DNA of 33,707 nucleotides from JAOUGY01 sp050329955 (GCA_050329955.1 JBHJOH010000236.1:1-33707); one strand, 5' to 3'. Positions 8,271-15,931 are shown, counted from the stretch's first letter. A program made the numbers and translations. Notes: generated by a model not told the origin, from the letters alone.

Positions 8271-9572
8271 TCAGCCGGCCAGCGCTGCCCGGACGGCCTC
8301 GGCGGCCGCACCCATGGCATCTGCTGCGGTGGCTTCGCCGTTGCGAACCAGCAGGATGTTGTCACCCAACGGGCCCCACACCGATCCCATCTGCGGGATG
8401 TTCGGCATCGGGTTGCCGTCCGCCGCCGAGGCGGCGAAGGTCTGGGCGACCGGGTTGTCCGACAACGTGTCGAAGGTCGGCACGAAGGCGGGGTTGCGGG
8501 GGTCGGCCTCGTAGAGCGCCGTCATCGTCTCCTCGGTGGCGACGAAATCGAGCAGGAACGAAGTGGCGACCAGCTTGTTCTCGGAGAACGCCGACAGGAA
8601 CATGCCCTGGGCGCCCACGAACGGCTTCGGCGTCTCACCTGCGATGGTGGGAAGCTTGGCAACCGACCAGTTCACCGTGGTCTGCTCGTTGAGTCGTCCG
8701 AGCTCCCAGGGGCCGGTGACCCAGAAGGCGGCGTTGCCTTCGAGGAACAGGTTGGCAGCGTTGTCGTAGTTGGTGGACTCCACCACTCCGGCCTCGACCT
8801 GGTCGGCCAGGAACTGCACACCGGCGACTGCGGCTTCGCTGTCGAGTCCCACGTCGCTGGCGTCGTACCCGGTGGCGGGGTCGTAGGCGAAGATGTAGCC
8901 GCCCAGGGCCGACACGAACGGGTAGTTGTGATAGGCATCACCGGCGTCACCGCCGCCAGGGATCACCATGCAGTTGGCGGCACCGGCGGTCTCGCAAACA
9001 TCGCCCAACTCCTCGAAGGTGGCCGGCGCTTCGGCAACGAGATCGGTGTTGTAGTACACGGCGACGGCCTCGGTGGCGTAGGGAACCGCGTACAGGTTTC
9101 CTTCGAAGTTGAAGGCGGCGAGCGCCACATCGACGAAGTCTTCGCTCTTGCCGCTCAGATCGATCGGATCGATGGCACCGTTGGCCGCCAACTCGCCGGT
9201 CCAGTCATGAGCGCCCACGAAGACGTCGGGACCTTCCCCGGCGGGGCCCGCAACACCGACCTGATCCTTGATCTGGCCGAAGTCGACGATCTCCACCGTC
9301 ACGCCCACTCCCGTGGCCTCGGTGAAGGCGGGGGCGACGCTCTCGATGACGGCGGCCCTGTTCTCGTCCGCCCACACCAGCAACTCGGCGGCCGGGGCCG
9401 CTTCGGTGGTGGTGGTCTCCTCGGCCACCGTGGTGGTGGTCTCTGCTGCGACGGTCGTCTCGGCCGTCTCTCCAACTGTTGTCTCAGTCGATGCGTCATC
9501 CCCGCCGCATGCCGCCACGATCATGGCGAGCGCTGCGAGTAGGGCGAGCAAGCTGAAGCGCTTGGTCTTCAC
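8271..9572 (-). CDS. malE: Maltodextrin-binding lipoprotein (ABC transporter substrate-binding protein)
   Basis: A 433-residue extracytoplasmic solute-binding protein. I place the start at GTG 9572 because AGGAGGAA lies 3-4 bases upstream and the protein then begins with a typical signal, VKTKRFSLLALLAALAMIV, ending in the lipobox VAAC (Cys22). An earlier in-frame ATG at 9602 would put charged residues ahead of the signal. A Thr/Glu/Ala-rich linker (about 25-60) precedes the binding domain, which opens with LLVWADENRAAVIESVAPAF and contains PYATEAVAVYYNTDL and FLEGNAAFWVTGPWEL, as in maltose-type family 1 binding proteins. First gene of the operon, so it is probably the most highly expressed. 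It is likely repressed by the divergent LacI-type regulator through the palindromes at 9661-9702. Confidence 0.9.
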   Translation of the reverse strand: MKTKRFSLLALLAALAMIVAACGGDDASTETTVGETAETTVAAETTTTVAEETTTTEAAPAAELLVWADENRAAVIESVAPAFTEATGVGVTVEIVDFGQIKDQVGVAGPAGEGPDVFVGAHDWTGELAANGAIDPIDLSGKSEDFVDVALAAFNFEGNLYAVPYATEAVAVYYNTDLVAEAPATFEELGDVCETAGAANCMVIPGGGDAGDAYHNYPFVSALGGYIFAYDPATGYDASDVGLDSEAAVAGVQFLADQVEAGVVESTNYDNAANLFLEGNAAFWVTGPWELGRLNEQTTVNWSVAKLPTIAGETPKPFVGAQGMFLSAFSENKLVATSFLLDFVATEETMTALYEADPRNPAFVPTFDTLSDNPVAQTFAASAADGNPMPNIPQMGSVWGPLGDNILLVRNGEATAADAMGAAAEAVRAALAG

Positions 9573-9609
9573 CGTTTCCTCCTCTGGGTCTATCTGGGGC
9601 ATCCACGGT

Positions 9610-9627
9610 GGTTCGAGAAGCCGAACC
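9610..9627 (-). promoter_or_regulatory. Small hairpin in the malE leader
   Basis: GGTTCG (9610-9615) pairs with CGAACC (9622-9627) around 6 nt, in the presumed 5' untranslated region between the -10 candidate and the malE ribosome site. It may influence message stability; no further evidence. Confidence 0.3.
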
Positions 9628-9646
9628 CACCATCAATGTGACACGA

Positions 9647-9652
9647 GTATTA
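9647..9652 (-). promoter_or_regulatory. Candidate -10 element of the maltodextrin operon
   Basis: Reading on the minus strand, TAATAC lies about 75 bp upstream of GTG 9572 and directly downstream of the operator palindromes. I see no good -35 hexamer at 16-18 bp, and the CCGCAAGCTTGCGG palindrome covers that position. Confidence 0.4.
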
Positions 9653-9660
9653 CATACCTT

Positions 9661-9674
9661 CCGCAAGCTTGCGG
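9661..9674. promoter_or_regulatory. LacI-family operator candidate 1
   Basis: CCGCAAGCTTGCGG is a perfect 14-bp palindrome with the central CG-rich/AAGCTT symmetry typical of LacI-family operators (compare GCAAG/CTTGC words in Streptomyces mal operators). It lies where the malE -35 region should be, so binding would block the operon promoter. Confidence 0.65.
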
Positions 9675-9675
9675 T

Positions 9676-9702
9676 CGATTGCTGCAAATTTTCAGGCAAT
9701 CG
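9676..9702. promoter_or_regulatory. LacI-family operator candidate 2
   Basis: A 27-bp imperfect palindrome with outer arms CGATTGC (9676-9682) and GCAATCG (9696-9702) and an AT-rich symmetric centre (AAATTT, 9686-9691). Its centre is about 22 bp from operator 1, roughly two helical turns, suggesting cooperative binding by the divergent regulator and possible autoregulation. Confidence 0.5.
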
Positions 9703-9726
9703 GGCGGATGGCCGCAAGGGAACTGA

Positions 9727-9738
9727 TACCCTTTGATC
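9727..9738 (+). promoter_or_regulatory. Leaderless promoter of the lacI-type gene
   Basis: TACCCT (9727-9732) followed by a 6-nt spacer to GTG 9739. The same TANNNT-N6/7-start arrangement recurs at ten other genes in this window, which supports GTG 9739 over the TTG at 9733. Confidence 0.5.
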
Positions 9739-10740
9739 GTGGCCGCACGTCCCAAGCTCAATGAGGTAGCCGACATTGCCGGGGTATCCCTCGCCACGGT
9801 CAGCCGCGTACTCAACGGCAAACAAGGCGTCGCGCATCCCACCCGTCAGAAAATTCTCGACGTTCTTGCAGAACTCGGATACCGCGATCTTCCGATCCGA
9901 CCCACCACCAGCGGGGTGGTCGGCATCGTCACCCCTGAGCTCGACAATCCGATCTTTCCTCTCATTGCCCAGACCATCGAGTCCCGGCTGGCCCGCCAGG
10001 GCATGCTCGCCATGATCTGCCCCGCCACCTCCGACACCGTCAACGAGCAGGAATACCTCGATCACTTCATCGCCACCGCCGCCACCGGCGTGGTGGTGAT
10101 CAACGGCCGTTACGCCGGGGTCGGTGTCGGTTTCGAGCCCTACGAGCAGCTGCGGCGGCGCAACATCCCCACCGTGCTCGTGAACGGAGTCGACCTCGAC
10201 GCACCCATCCCGTCGGTCGCCGTCGACATCAAGAGCGGTGGCGAGATGGGGGTGCGGCACCTCGCCACCCTCGGCCACAAGCGGATCGGCTGCCTGATCG
10301 GGCCCCAGCGCTACACCAGCAGTCTCCAACTCCTCGCCGGCTATCGGGCCGGGATGGGAAAGGCGGGCCTCCCGCAGTCCGACGAGTACATCTCAGAAAC
10401 CCTGTTCACCATCGAAGGCGGCCGAGCCGGCGCGGTCCGCCTGATCGAAGCCGAAGCCACCGCCATCATCACCGGCGGAGACCTGATGGCGCTCGGTGCC
10501 GTCGCCGGTCTCCGCTCGTGGGGATACCAGGTCCCCAAAGACGTCTCGGTGGTCGGCTTCGACGGCACCACCTTCGTCTCCTACACCGACCCCTCCCTCA
10601 CCAGCGTCCGCCAACCGGTCGACCGCATGGCCCAGACCGTCGTCTCCATGCTCACCACCCCCCAGAACGGCGGACCCACCGTCCACATGTTCGAACCCGA
10701 CCTCGTGATCGGCGGCTCCACCGGCCGACCGCCCGGATAG
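9739..10740 (+). CDS. LacI-family transcriptional regulator (putative maltodextrin repressor)
   Basis: A 333-residue LacI/GalR-type regulator. The N-terminal helix-turn-helix is clear (NEVADIAGVSLATVSRVLNG, residues 8-27), followed by the hinge and a periplasmic-binding-protein-like effector domain (about 60-333) with GVVGIVTPELDNPIFP and the C-terminal FDGTTFVSYTDPSLTSVRQP. It diverges from the maltodextrin operon across a 166-bp region containing two palindromes, so it is inferred to repress that operon in response to a maltose-like sugar. The GTG start gives the short N-terminus VAARPKLNEV usual in the family. No ribosome-binding site is at a suitable distance, consistent with leaderless translation. 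Confidence 0.88.
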   Translation: MAARPKLNEVADIAGVSLATVSRVLNGKQGVAHPTRQKILDVLAELGYRDLPIRPTTSGVVGIVTPELDNPIFPLIAQTIESRLARQGMLAMICPATSDTVNEQEYLDHFIATAATGVVVINGRYAGVGVGFEPYEQLRRRNIPTVLVNGVDLDAPIPSVAVDIKSGGEMGVRHLATLGHKRIGCLIGPQRYTSSLQLLAGYRAGMGKAGLPQSDEYISETLFTIEGGRAGAVRLIEAEATAIITGGDLMALGAVAGLRSWGYQVPKDVSVVGFDGTTFVSYTDPSLTSVRQPVDRMAQTVVSMLTTPQNGGPTVHMFEPDLVIGGSTGRPPG

Positions 10741-10758
10741 CCGGCCAGGGATCGCGCC

Positions 10759-10927
10759 GCTCGGGGGCTTTCACGTATCCGCTCGCTGACGCTCGCTGTA
10801 TGCGCCGGCTCGCAGAGCTCGCCGAGCTGTATTCGGTCGCTCGCCCAGGGGCTCGCTCCCTGTACAGGCCACCCGCACGCGGACTGAGGGCCTCGGCGCC
10901 CCACGTAACTCTGCGCGTGTGGGCGCT
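10759..10927 (+). repeat. 169-bp intergenic repeat, copy 1
   Basis: It begins GCTCGGGGGCT and contains many GCTCGC words alternating with CTGTAT/CTGTAC, then a GC-rich tail GGCCACCCGCACGCGGACTG and the motif GCCCCACGTAACTCTG (10898-10913). Copy 2 follows immediately. Confidence 0.8.
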
Positions 10928-11098
10928 GCTCGGGGGCTCTCACGTATCCGCTCGCCTGGCGGCTCGCTGTATGCGCCGGCTCGTTGCACTCGCCGAGCTG
11001 TATTCGGTCGCTCGCCCAGGGGCTCGCTCCCTGTACAGGCCACCCGCACGCGGACTGAGGGCCTCGACGCCCCACGTGACGTCACGCGTTCGGGCGTT
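10928..11098 (+). repeat. 169-bp intergenic repeat, copy 2
   Basis: Head-to-tail with copy 1. From the shared CTGTATGCGCC word onward the two copies are nearly identical for about 100 bp; a 2-bp insertion near 10955 shifts the register from 169 to 171. The last 30 bp diverge (CACGTGACGTCACGCG instead of CACGTAACTCTGCGCG). Confidence 0.8.
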
Positions 11099-11124
11099 TG
11101 CTCCCAGGCCGTCGGGTTGGGACG

Positions 11125-11306
11125 CGTAGGGGCGGGTGAGGTACGAGGCCGGTCGAAGCGACCGGACGCCCAAACTCGGCACGCCCAAACCATCAAGATC
11201 CCAGGTATCGCGGCTTTACACGCGCCCGAAGCCGGGTCCCACCCCAATACCACGGGCTGTCCCGCAGGAGACTGGGCGTCCTCGCAAAGCCTCGGCCGCC
11301 CCTACG
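11125..11306. repeat. Segment bounded by 11-bp inverted repeats
   Basis: CGTAGGGGCGG (11125-11135) and CCGCCCCTACG (11296-11306) are perfect inverted repeats 182 bp apart, with GAGG/CCTC extending the match inward after a gap. Inside is a perfect hairpin CCGGTCG-aag-CGACCGG (11149-11165). A small non-autonomous mobile element is possible; I found no clear target duplication at the ends. Confidence 0.4.
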
Positions 11307-11345
11307 TATGAAGGCCATTCCGTCGTGGAGTAACGAGCCGTCGGC

Positions 11346-11498
11346 CACCCAGCACACGCAGAGTTACGTGGGGCTTCGCACACGTCTGAAGGCGTGCGGT
11401 GGCCTGTACCCAGTACAGCTCGGCTCGCCCTGCGAGCCGGCGAATACAGCGAGCCCGCCAGGGCGAGCGAATACGGGCGAGCCGCCAGGCGAGCCGCG
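11346..11498 (-). repeat. 169-bp intergenic repeat, inverted diverged copy 3
   Basis: The reverse complement matches copies 1 and 2 in blocks: CAGAGTTACGTGGGGC (11359-11374) is the exact complement of 10898-10913, and GGTGGCCTGTAC and the GCGAGCCGGCG-ATACAGCGAG block also align. An internal deletion of roughly 25 bp separates the blocks. It runs up to the stop codon of the gene at 11499. Confidence 0.65.
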
Positions 11499-12053
11499 CT
11501 ACATCCAGCTTTCGGTGCGGTCGACGAGGTAGAGGCTGATGTCTTTGGCGGCGTCGAGGGCGCCGCACAGCTGTTCGCGACCCATGATGATGTCGACCAG
11601 GCTGACGCTGGTCTTGCCCACCAGTTGCAGGCTGCGTTCGGGGGCGTCGGTGACGGCGGCGAACGAGTCGATGGCAGAGACCTCGACCGGCAGATCGGCC
11701 CCGGCCACGCCGGCCAGGTCGGTTGCCAGGATCAGCAGGTCGGGGGGATCCGTGAGGGGAGGCATCCCCCAGTTGAAGAACAGCTGGAGTGCGTAGGTGT
11801 CCTCGGGCTCTTCGAAGTCGTCGCCCATCTCCTCGAGACGGTCCTGGAAACCGAGCAGCACCCGGGGATCGACATCGAGAGCGACGTGGAGATCGATGGG
11901 GCCGCTACAGGCCTCCTCAGGGTGCAGATCGACCTCCCACGACTGGCGGAGCGAGTACGTCTCCACGAAGTGGCGCTCGTCGTGCACGTGAAAGCCGTGC
12001 TCGATGGCATGTTCTTTGAAGTCGGCGACGAAGCCCGGAATGTCGACAGACAT
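11499..12053 (-). CDS. Protein of unknown function
   Basis: A 184-residue, acidic, soluble-looking protein that I do not recognise. It has no signal peptide or membrane segment. The N-terminal half is rich in His and acidic residues (HAIEHGFHVHDERHFVE, then WEVDLHPEEACSGPIDLHVALDVDPRVLLGFQ), suggesting an alpha/beta fold; the middle reads LQLFFNWGMPPLTDPPDLLILATDLAG. Start ATG 12053 is preceded by TAGGCT 9 nt upstream and no strong ribosome site. Coding is supported by residue composition and lack of a better frame. It is divergent from the aldehyde dehydrogenase, 88 bp away, and convergent with the repeat block. Confidence 0.65.
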   Translation of the reverse strand: MSVDIPGFVADFKEHAIEHGFHVHDERHFVETYSLRQSWEVDLHPEEACSGPIDLHVALDVDPRVLLGFQDRLEEMGDDFEEPEDTYALQLFFNWGMPPLTDPPDLLILATDLAGVAGADLPVEVSAIDSFAAVTDAPERSLQLVGKTSVSLVDIIMGREQLCGALDAAKDISLYLVDRTESWM

Positions 12054-12129
12054 GACTTCACGAGCCTAGATGCCCCGCCGGCCCATCCGCCGTTTCGCCT
12101 CCGCCGGCTCCACATTCCGGCGTTCCTGG

Positions 12130-12141
12130 CATACTCGTCAC
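12130..12141 (+). promoter_or_regulatory. Leaderless promoter of the aldehyde dehydrogenase gene
   Basis: CATACT (12130-12135), 6-nt spacer CGTCAC, then GTG 12142. The same ACTCGTC context follows the -10 of the gene at 24005. Confidence 0.5.
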
Positions 12142-13521
12142 GTGGACGTGGCAGCACTGGTCGAAGAGGAAATCGGGAGGGCGCGAGCCGCCTTCGCCAC
12201 CGGGCGGACCCGGTCGATCCGCTGGCGCAACCATCAGCTCGAAGGGCTGATCGCCATGCTTCGGACCGAGGAGCCGAAGCTGATCGAGGCCATGGCCGCC
12301 GACCTCCGCAAACCTCCCTTCGAGGGGTGGGCGACCGACATCGGCGCCCTCATCTCCGAGTTCAAGCACATCCGCAAGCACCTCGAGCGCCACATCCGGC
12401 CACGAAGGGTGTCGGTGCCGCTCTTCATGAAGCCGGGCACCGCCGAGATCAGGTTGGAACCGCTCGGGGTGGTGGCGGTGCTGGCCCCGTGGAACTACCC
12501 GCTGAACCTGGCGTTGTCTCCGCTGGCGGCAGCCGTTGCAGCCGGCAACGCCGTGGTCCTCAAACCCTCCGAGCTGAGCGAAGCCACATCGGCCGCACTG
12601 GCCGAGATCCTCCCCCGCTACGTCGACGACGAGGCGGTGCGGGTGCTGACGGGCGGTCCCGAGGTCGCCACCGAGCTGCTGCGCCATCCTCTCGACCATA
12701 TCTTCTTCACCGGCGGCCCCGGGGTGGCCCGCAAGGTGATGGCGGCGGCGGCGGTGCATCTCACCCCCGTCACCCTGGAACTGGGGGGCAAGAGTCCAAC
12801 CATCGTTGACCAGTCAGCCGACCTGGCCGTGACCGCCCGCCGCATCGCCCAGGGCAAGTTGATCAACGCCGGGCAGACCTGCATCGCACCCGACTACGTG
12901 CTGGTGCCGCGTCCGTTGCGGGACGAGCTGGTCGACCAACTCGACCGGGCGTTCAAGGTAATGACGAAAAGCGACGCCCGCACGAGCACCTCGTACGGGC
13001 GCATCATCTCCGAACGCCACCACGACCGGGTGGTGGGCCTCATCCCGATCGACAAGGTGGCGTCGGGCGGAAACCACGACCACTTCGACCGGTTCATCGA
13101 GCCCACCGTGGTGGTCGACCCCGAGCACGACTCACCGCTGATGACCGAGGAGATCTTCGGACCGGTGCTGGCGGTGGTGAGCGTCGACGACATCGACGAC
13201 GCCATCGCCTTCGTCAACGCCCGCCCCAAGCCACTGGTGCTGTACGTGTTCTCGGAGGACGACGACGTGACCGAGCGGATCCTGGCGCGGACCAGTTCGG
13301 GCGGCGTGGGGGTCAACCAGACCATGTACCACGCCGGCGTTCCCGGGCTCCCGTTCGGAGGGGTGGGCGAGAGTGGCCACGGTCGCTATCGCGGTCTCAC
13401 CGGGGTCGATCGGCTGTCGAATCCGAAGTCGATCCTCGACCGGCCGATGAAACCGGACCTCCGGTTGGCCTATCCGCCGTACGGGCGGATCAGCAGCAGG
13501 ATCATGCGCAAGCTGATCTGA
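12142..13521 (+). CDS. NAD(P)-dependent aldehyde dehydrogenase (class 3/fatty-aldehyde type)
   Basis: A 459-residue member of the aldehyde dehydrogenase superfamily, oxidising an aldehyde to the carboxylic acid in the cytoplasm. Key residues are visible: oxyanion-stabilising Asn118 in APWNYP, general base Glu213 in LELGGKSP, and catalytic nucleophile Cys247 in GQTCIAPDY; the C-terminal FGGVGESGHGRY signature is also present. The short length and the NYPLNLALSPL segment fit class 3 (fatty aldehyde or coniferyl aldehyde type) rather than the usual 490-residue betaine-type enzymes. I use GTG 12142 because of the closely spaced -10 element; further upstream in-frame residues are Arg-rich and unlike the family. 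It ends convergently with the YihY gene. The natural aldehyde is unknown. Confidence 0.88.
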   Translation: MDVAALVEEEIGRARAAFATGRTRSIRWRNHQLEGLIAMLRTEEPKLIEAMAADLRKPPFEGWATDIGALISEFKHIRKHLERHIRPRRVSVPLFMKPGTAEIRLEPLGVVAVLAPWNYPLNLALSPLAAAVAAGNAVVLKPSELSEATSAALAEILPRYVDDEAVRVLTGGPEVATELLRHPLDHIFFTGGPGVARKVMAAAAVHLTPVTLELGGKSPTIVDQSADLAVTARRIAQGKLINAGQTCIAPDYVLVPRPLRDELVDQLDRAFKVMTKSDARTSTSYGRIISERHHDRVVGLIPIDKVASGGNHDHFDRFIEPTVVVDPEHDSPLMTEEIFGPVLAVVSVDDIDDAIAFVNARPKPLVLYVFSEDDDVTERILARTSSGGVGVNQTMYHAGVPGLPFGGVGESGHGRYRGLTGVDRLSNPKSILDRPMKPDLRLAYPPYGRISSRIMRKLI

Positions 13522-13555
13522 CGTCAGCCACTGCGTCGCCGGCGCTTGGCCACCA

Positions 13556-14551
13556 TCAGCGCCTCCGCCGCCCGAGCACTCCGAGCGCCAGCCCCACGAA
13601 CAGGGCCCATGCGGCGCCGACGCTCACCGGCCCTCCGGCCGCGGCCACCACCGGCGGTGGCGGCTTGGGCTCCGTCCGCTCGGAAGGCGCCCTGATGTCG
13701 CCGAAGGTCAGGTAGTCCGCATAGGTCTTGGTGACTTCGGCTCCGAGCAGGAACACCATCCACATCAGGTTGAAGAAGAGCAGCAACACCGCCAATCCAC
13801 CGAGCGCGCCCAGCGTGCCGGTGGAACCAGCCCGGCTCAGGTACATGCCGACGCCCCAAGCGGCGACCAGTCCAACGACGGCGGTGGCCGCTCCACCCCG
13901 CAAGGCCGCCCTCCACGGGATGTCGACCGCCGTGAGAACCTGGAACGACAGCGCCACCACCGCCATCAGCACCAGCAGTGACACCACCGGCACCCCGAAC
14001 GGCACCACTACGGAAAGCCCGGGGATGTCATCCACGAGGCTCGAGATCCACCCCACCGCAGCCACCGCCACGATCGGGGTGAAGGCCAGCACCGCCAGCA
14101 CCAGAGCCGAAGCGAGGGCCACACCCCGGCGGATCAGCCAGCCGAGCGCACCGCCACGACGATCGTCCTTGGGGACCTGAAAGAGCTCGGCCAGCACCCC
14201 CTGCACCTGCTGGAAGATCCCCGACGCCGACCAGGCCGCCAGCAGCAGACCCACACCGAGAGCACCGCTGCGTTGCTCGGTGACCGTGACCAGCAGTTCA
14301 TCGAGAATCTCCGCCACCTCCGCCCCGGCGACGTCACCGGCGCCGGCCACCAGATCATCGACCACCTCCGGGTCGGTGAACACGAACCCCGCCACCGCCA
14401 GCAGCAGGAAAAGCAGCGGCACCAGCGAGAAGATCGTGTAGTAGCTGAGGGCGGCACCCATCCGGGCGGCCTGGTCGGATCCGAACTCCTTGGCGGCCGC
14501 CTTCAGAATTTCGAACAGCTTCTTGTGGGCGGCCAGATCGGTTCCCTCCAT
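13556..14551 (-). CDS. YihY/BrkB-family inner membrane protein
   Basis: A 331-residue polytopic membrane protein. The diagnostic N-terminal segment RMGAALSYYTIFSLVPLLFL lies at about 30-50, followed by alternating hydrophobic segments. Further family hallmarks are SASGIFQQVQGVLAELFQV (about 108-126) and LLLFFNLMWMVFLLGAEVTK near 255-275. A cytoplasmic Pro-rich tail and one more hydrophobic helix ending in RRRR follow. The family (formerly mislabelled ribonuclease BN) is of uncertain function, possibly transport or membrane organisation. ATG 14551 is preferred to GTG 14554 because TAGGCT lies exactly 6 nt upstream. It converges on the aldehyde dehydrogenase gene with a 34-bp gap. Confidence 0.85.
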   Translation of the reverse strand: MEGTDLAAHKKLFEILKAAAKEFGSDQAARMGAALSYYTIFSLVPLLFLLLAVAGFVFTDPEVVDDLVAGAGDVAGAEVAEILDELLVTVTEQRSGALGVGLLLAAWSASGIFQQVQGVLAELFQVPKDDRRGGALGWLIRRGVALASALVLAVLAFTPIVAVAAVGWISSLVDDIPGLSVVVPFGVPVVSLLVLMAVVALSFQVLTAVDIPWRAALRGGAATAVVGLVAAWGVGMYLSRAGSTGTLGALGGLAVLLLFFNLMWMVFLLGAEVTKTYADYLTFGDIRAPSERTEPKPPPPVVAAAGGPVSVGAAWALFVGLALGVLGRRRR

Positions 14552-14563
14552 CACCTGAGCCTA
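14552..14563 (-). promoter_or_regulatory. Leaderless promoter of the YihY gene
   Basis: On the minus strand TAGGCT (14563-14558), 6-nt spacer CAGGTG, then ATG 14551. No ribosome site at usual spacing. Confidence 0.55.
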
Positions 14564-14646
14564 GGCCGCACTCTCCCCGAGACGACCCTGAGGGCCTCGG
14601 GGTTTGCGCAGGGCCTTTCCCAATGGGCGGCAACCGACGGTTCAGA

Positions 14647-14658
14647 GATGCTGGATCC
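14647..14658 (+). promoter_or_regulatory. Weak leaderless promoter of the PspC-domain gene
   Basis: GATGCT (14647-14652), spacer GGATCC, then ATG 14659. The first base departs from the TANNNT pattern, so this is the weakest of the set. Confidence 0.35.
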
Positions 14659-15240
14659 ATGGAAGACACGAACACCACCCCCACCAACGACGAGGGCGCA
14701 CCCTCCGGGGAACTCGACTCGATCGATCTCGAAGCGACCCCTGTCGTCGCCGTCCCCGTCGATGTCCCCGCCGAGACCACACCGTCTGCGGACGAGTCGA
14801 CCCAACCCGTGGAGGCCGCAGCCCATGTGCCGCCGCTCCTCGCACCCCCCACCCGAGGCGATCGCTGGACAAGGCCCCGCCACGGGCGCATCCTGGCCGG
14901 GGTTGCGGCCGGCGTCGCCCAACGCACCGAACTTCCCCTCTGGTTCGTGCGGGCCGTGTTCGTGGTGACCGCCATCGCCGGCGGCTTCGGTCTCGCCGCC
15001 TATCTGGCCGCCTGGGCGCTCATGCCCCAGGAGGGCGAACGGGAGGCGGCGGCCGACGGGTGGAAAGAGCGCTTCGACCAGGCGGACTCGCCCAGCAAGA
15101 AGCTGGGCCTGGGGCTCATCGCCCTGGGTGTGGTCATCGCCCTCGGCACCACCGGGATCCTGTCGTCGCCGCTCGCTCTCGCCGCCCTGTTGGTGGTGGC
15201 CGGACTGGCGCTCACCCGTCCCAGCCCTGATCACCACTGA
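14659..15240 (+). CDS. PspC-domain membrane protein
   Basis: A 193-residue protein. An acidic, disordered N-terminal region (about 1-70) precedes a PspC domain: RPRHGRILAGVAAGVAQR, then LPLWFVRAVFVVTAIAGGFG and LAAYLAAWALMPQE (about 75-128). A helical linker with SPSKKLGLG and two further hydrophobic stretches near the C-terminus follow. PspC-type proteins sit in the membrane and take part in envelope-stress sensing or anti-sigma-like signalling in actinobacteria; the partner here is unknown. The next gene, 45 bp downstream and with its own ribosome site, encodes another small membrane protein and is probably co-transcribed. A more distal in-frame ATG at 14623 is possible but lacks a promoter or ribosome site. 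Confidence 0.8.
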   Translation: MEDTNTTPTNDEGAPSGELDSIDLEATPVVAVPVDVPAETTPSADESTQPVEAAAHVPPLLAPPTRGDRWTRPRHGRILAGVAAGVAQRTELPLWFVRAVFVVTAIAGGFGLAAYLAAWALMPQEGEREAAADGWKERFDQADSPSKKLGLGLIALGVVIALGTTGILSSPLALAALLVVAGLALTRPSPDHH

Positions 15241-15285
15241 GCACACCACACGTCGCTCCCTGCACCGAACCATCCAGGAGAACCC

Positions 15286-15891
15286 ATGCGCATCATCAAA
15301 CTCCTCTCGGGCCTGGCCGGCCTGCTCGCCGTATTCGTGTCCGTCCCCGTGCTGGTCACGGGGGTCGCCCTCTTCTCGTGGGCGGCCGCCAACGACACCA
15401 CCACTCTCCCCACGGTCTCGCTGGCCACGGTTGACCGGGCGGTGGTAGCGGGCGACATCGACGTCTTCGCCGGCGACCGCGAGATGTTCCTCCCCGAGAT
15501 CGGCGACGCCTCGATCCGGGCAACCGACGACGAAGCGCTGTTCGTGGGGGTCGGACCCGCCAGTGCCGTGGCTGGCTACCTCGCCTCGGGTGAGGGCGCC
15601 CCCGACGAGCAGACCTTCTGGGTGCAATCCGCCGGCGGTACCTCCGCTGCGGTGGATTGGGACATCGAGCCCGGCCGCTGGACGGCGGTGGTGATGAACG
15701 CCGACGGATCGCCGGGAGTCGACGCCACCGTCCAGGCCAGCGTGCCCTCGGGTCCGCTCCGCCTCGCCGGTGGCATCCTGGGGGTGATCGGAGGCGGCAT
15801 CGCCATCGTCGGAGCGCTGCTGGTGGGAGCAGCCTGGGGCGGCCGCCGCACCAACCTCCACACCGGTCAGGGCGCCGCCGCCCCGGCGTGA
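15286..15891 (+). CDS. Small membrane protein of unknown function
   Basis: A 201-residue protein with an AGGAGA ribosome site 5 bases before ATG 15286. A hydrophobic N-terminal segment (about 5-32, uncleaved anchor or signal) is followed by a beta-rich, likely extracytoplasmic domain (about 35-155) containing IDVFAGDREMFLPEIGD and an AVDWDIEPGRWTAVVMNADG segment. A Gly-rich transmembrane helix (about 160-182) and a short basic tail end the protein. The pattern of a GDxxxF start, an FVGVGP block, WxxEPGxWTxVVMN and a C-terminal helix looks like a recurrent actinobacterial two-helix membrane family, but I cannot name it. It follows the PspC-domain gene in the same orientation, so a shared envelope role is inferred. 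Confidence 0.7.
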   Translation: MRIIKLLSGLAGLLAVFVSVPVLVTGVALFSWAAANDTTTLPTVSLATVDRAVVAGDIDVFAGDREMFLPEIGDASIRATDDEALFVGVGPASAVAGYLASGEGAPDEQTFWVQSAGGTSAAVDWDIEPGRWTAVVMNADGSPGVDATVQASVPSGPLRLAGGILGVIGGGIAIVGALLVGAAWGGRRTNLHTGQGAAAPA

Positions 15892-15931
15892 CCGCTCGAA
15901 GGCTCTCTCGTTGGGCGGGTCCAAACGCTCC

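Larger units (their letters stand above)
10741..11498. other. Gene-free convergent junction made of long repeats
   Basis: This 758-bp stretch lies between the 3' ends of the lacI-type gene and the minus-strand gene at 11499. It holds two tandem copies of a 169-bp repeat, a 182-bp segment bounded by 11-bp inverted repeats, and a diverged inverted third copy. Open frames across it merely translate the repeats (the same peptide string appears twice), so I do not call genes here. Confidence 0.75.

Noticed and set aside
10759..11098. Possible CRISPR array.
   Set aside because: Two 169-bp tandem copies without short repeats and unique spacers do not make an array, and no cas genes are present.
10518..11253. 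Several open frames of 160-200 codons across the 169-bp repeats.
   Set aside because: They translate the same DNA repeat twice into identical peptide strings, on both strands, with no start signals.
11346..11498. Transfer RNA or small RNA gene in the repeat region.
   Set aside because: No cloverleaf or T-loop (GTTCGANTC-like) pattern fits, and the segment is explained as an inverted repeat copy.
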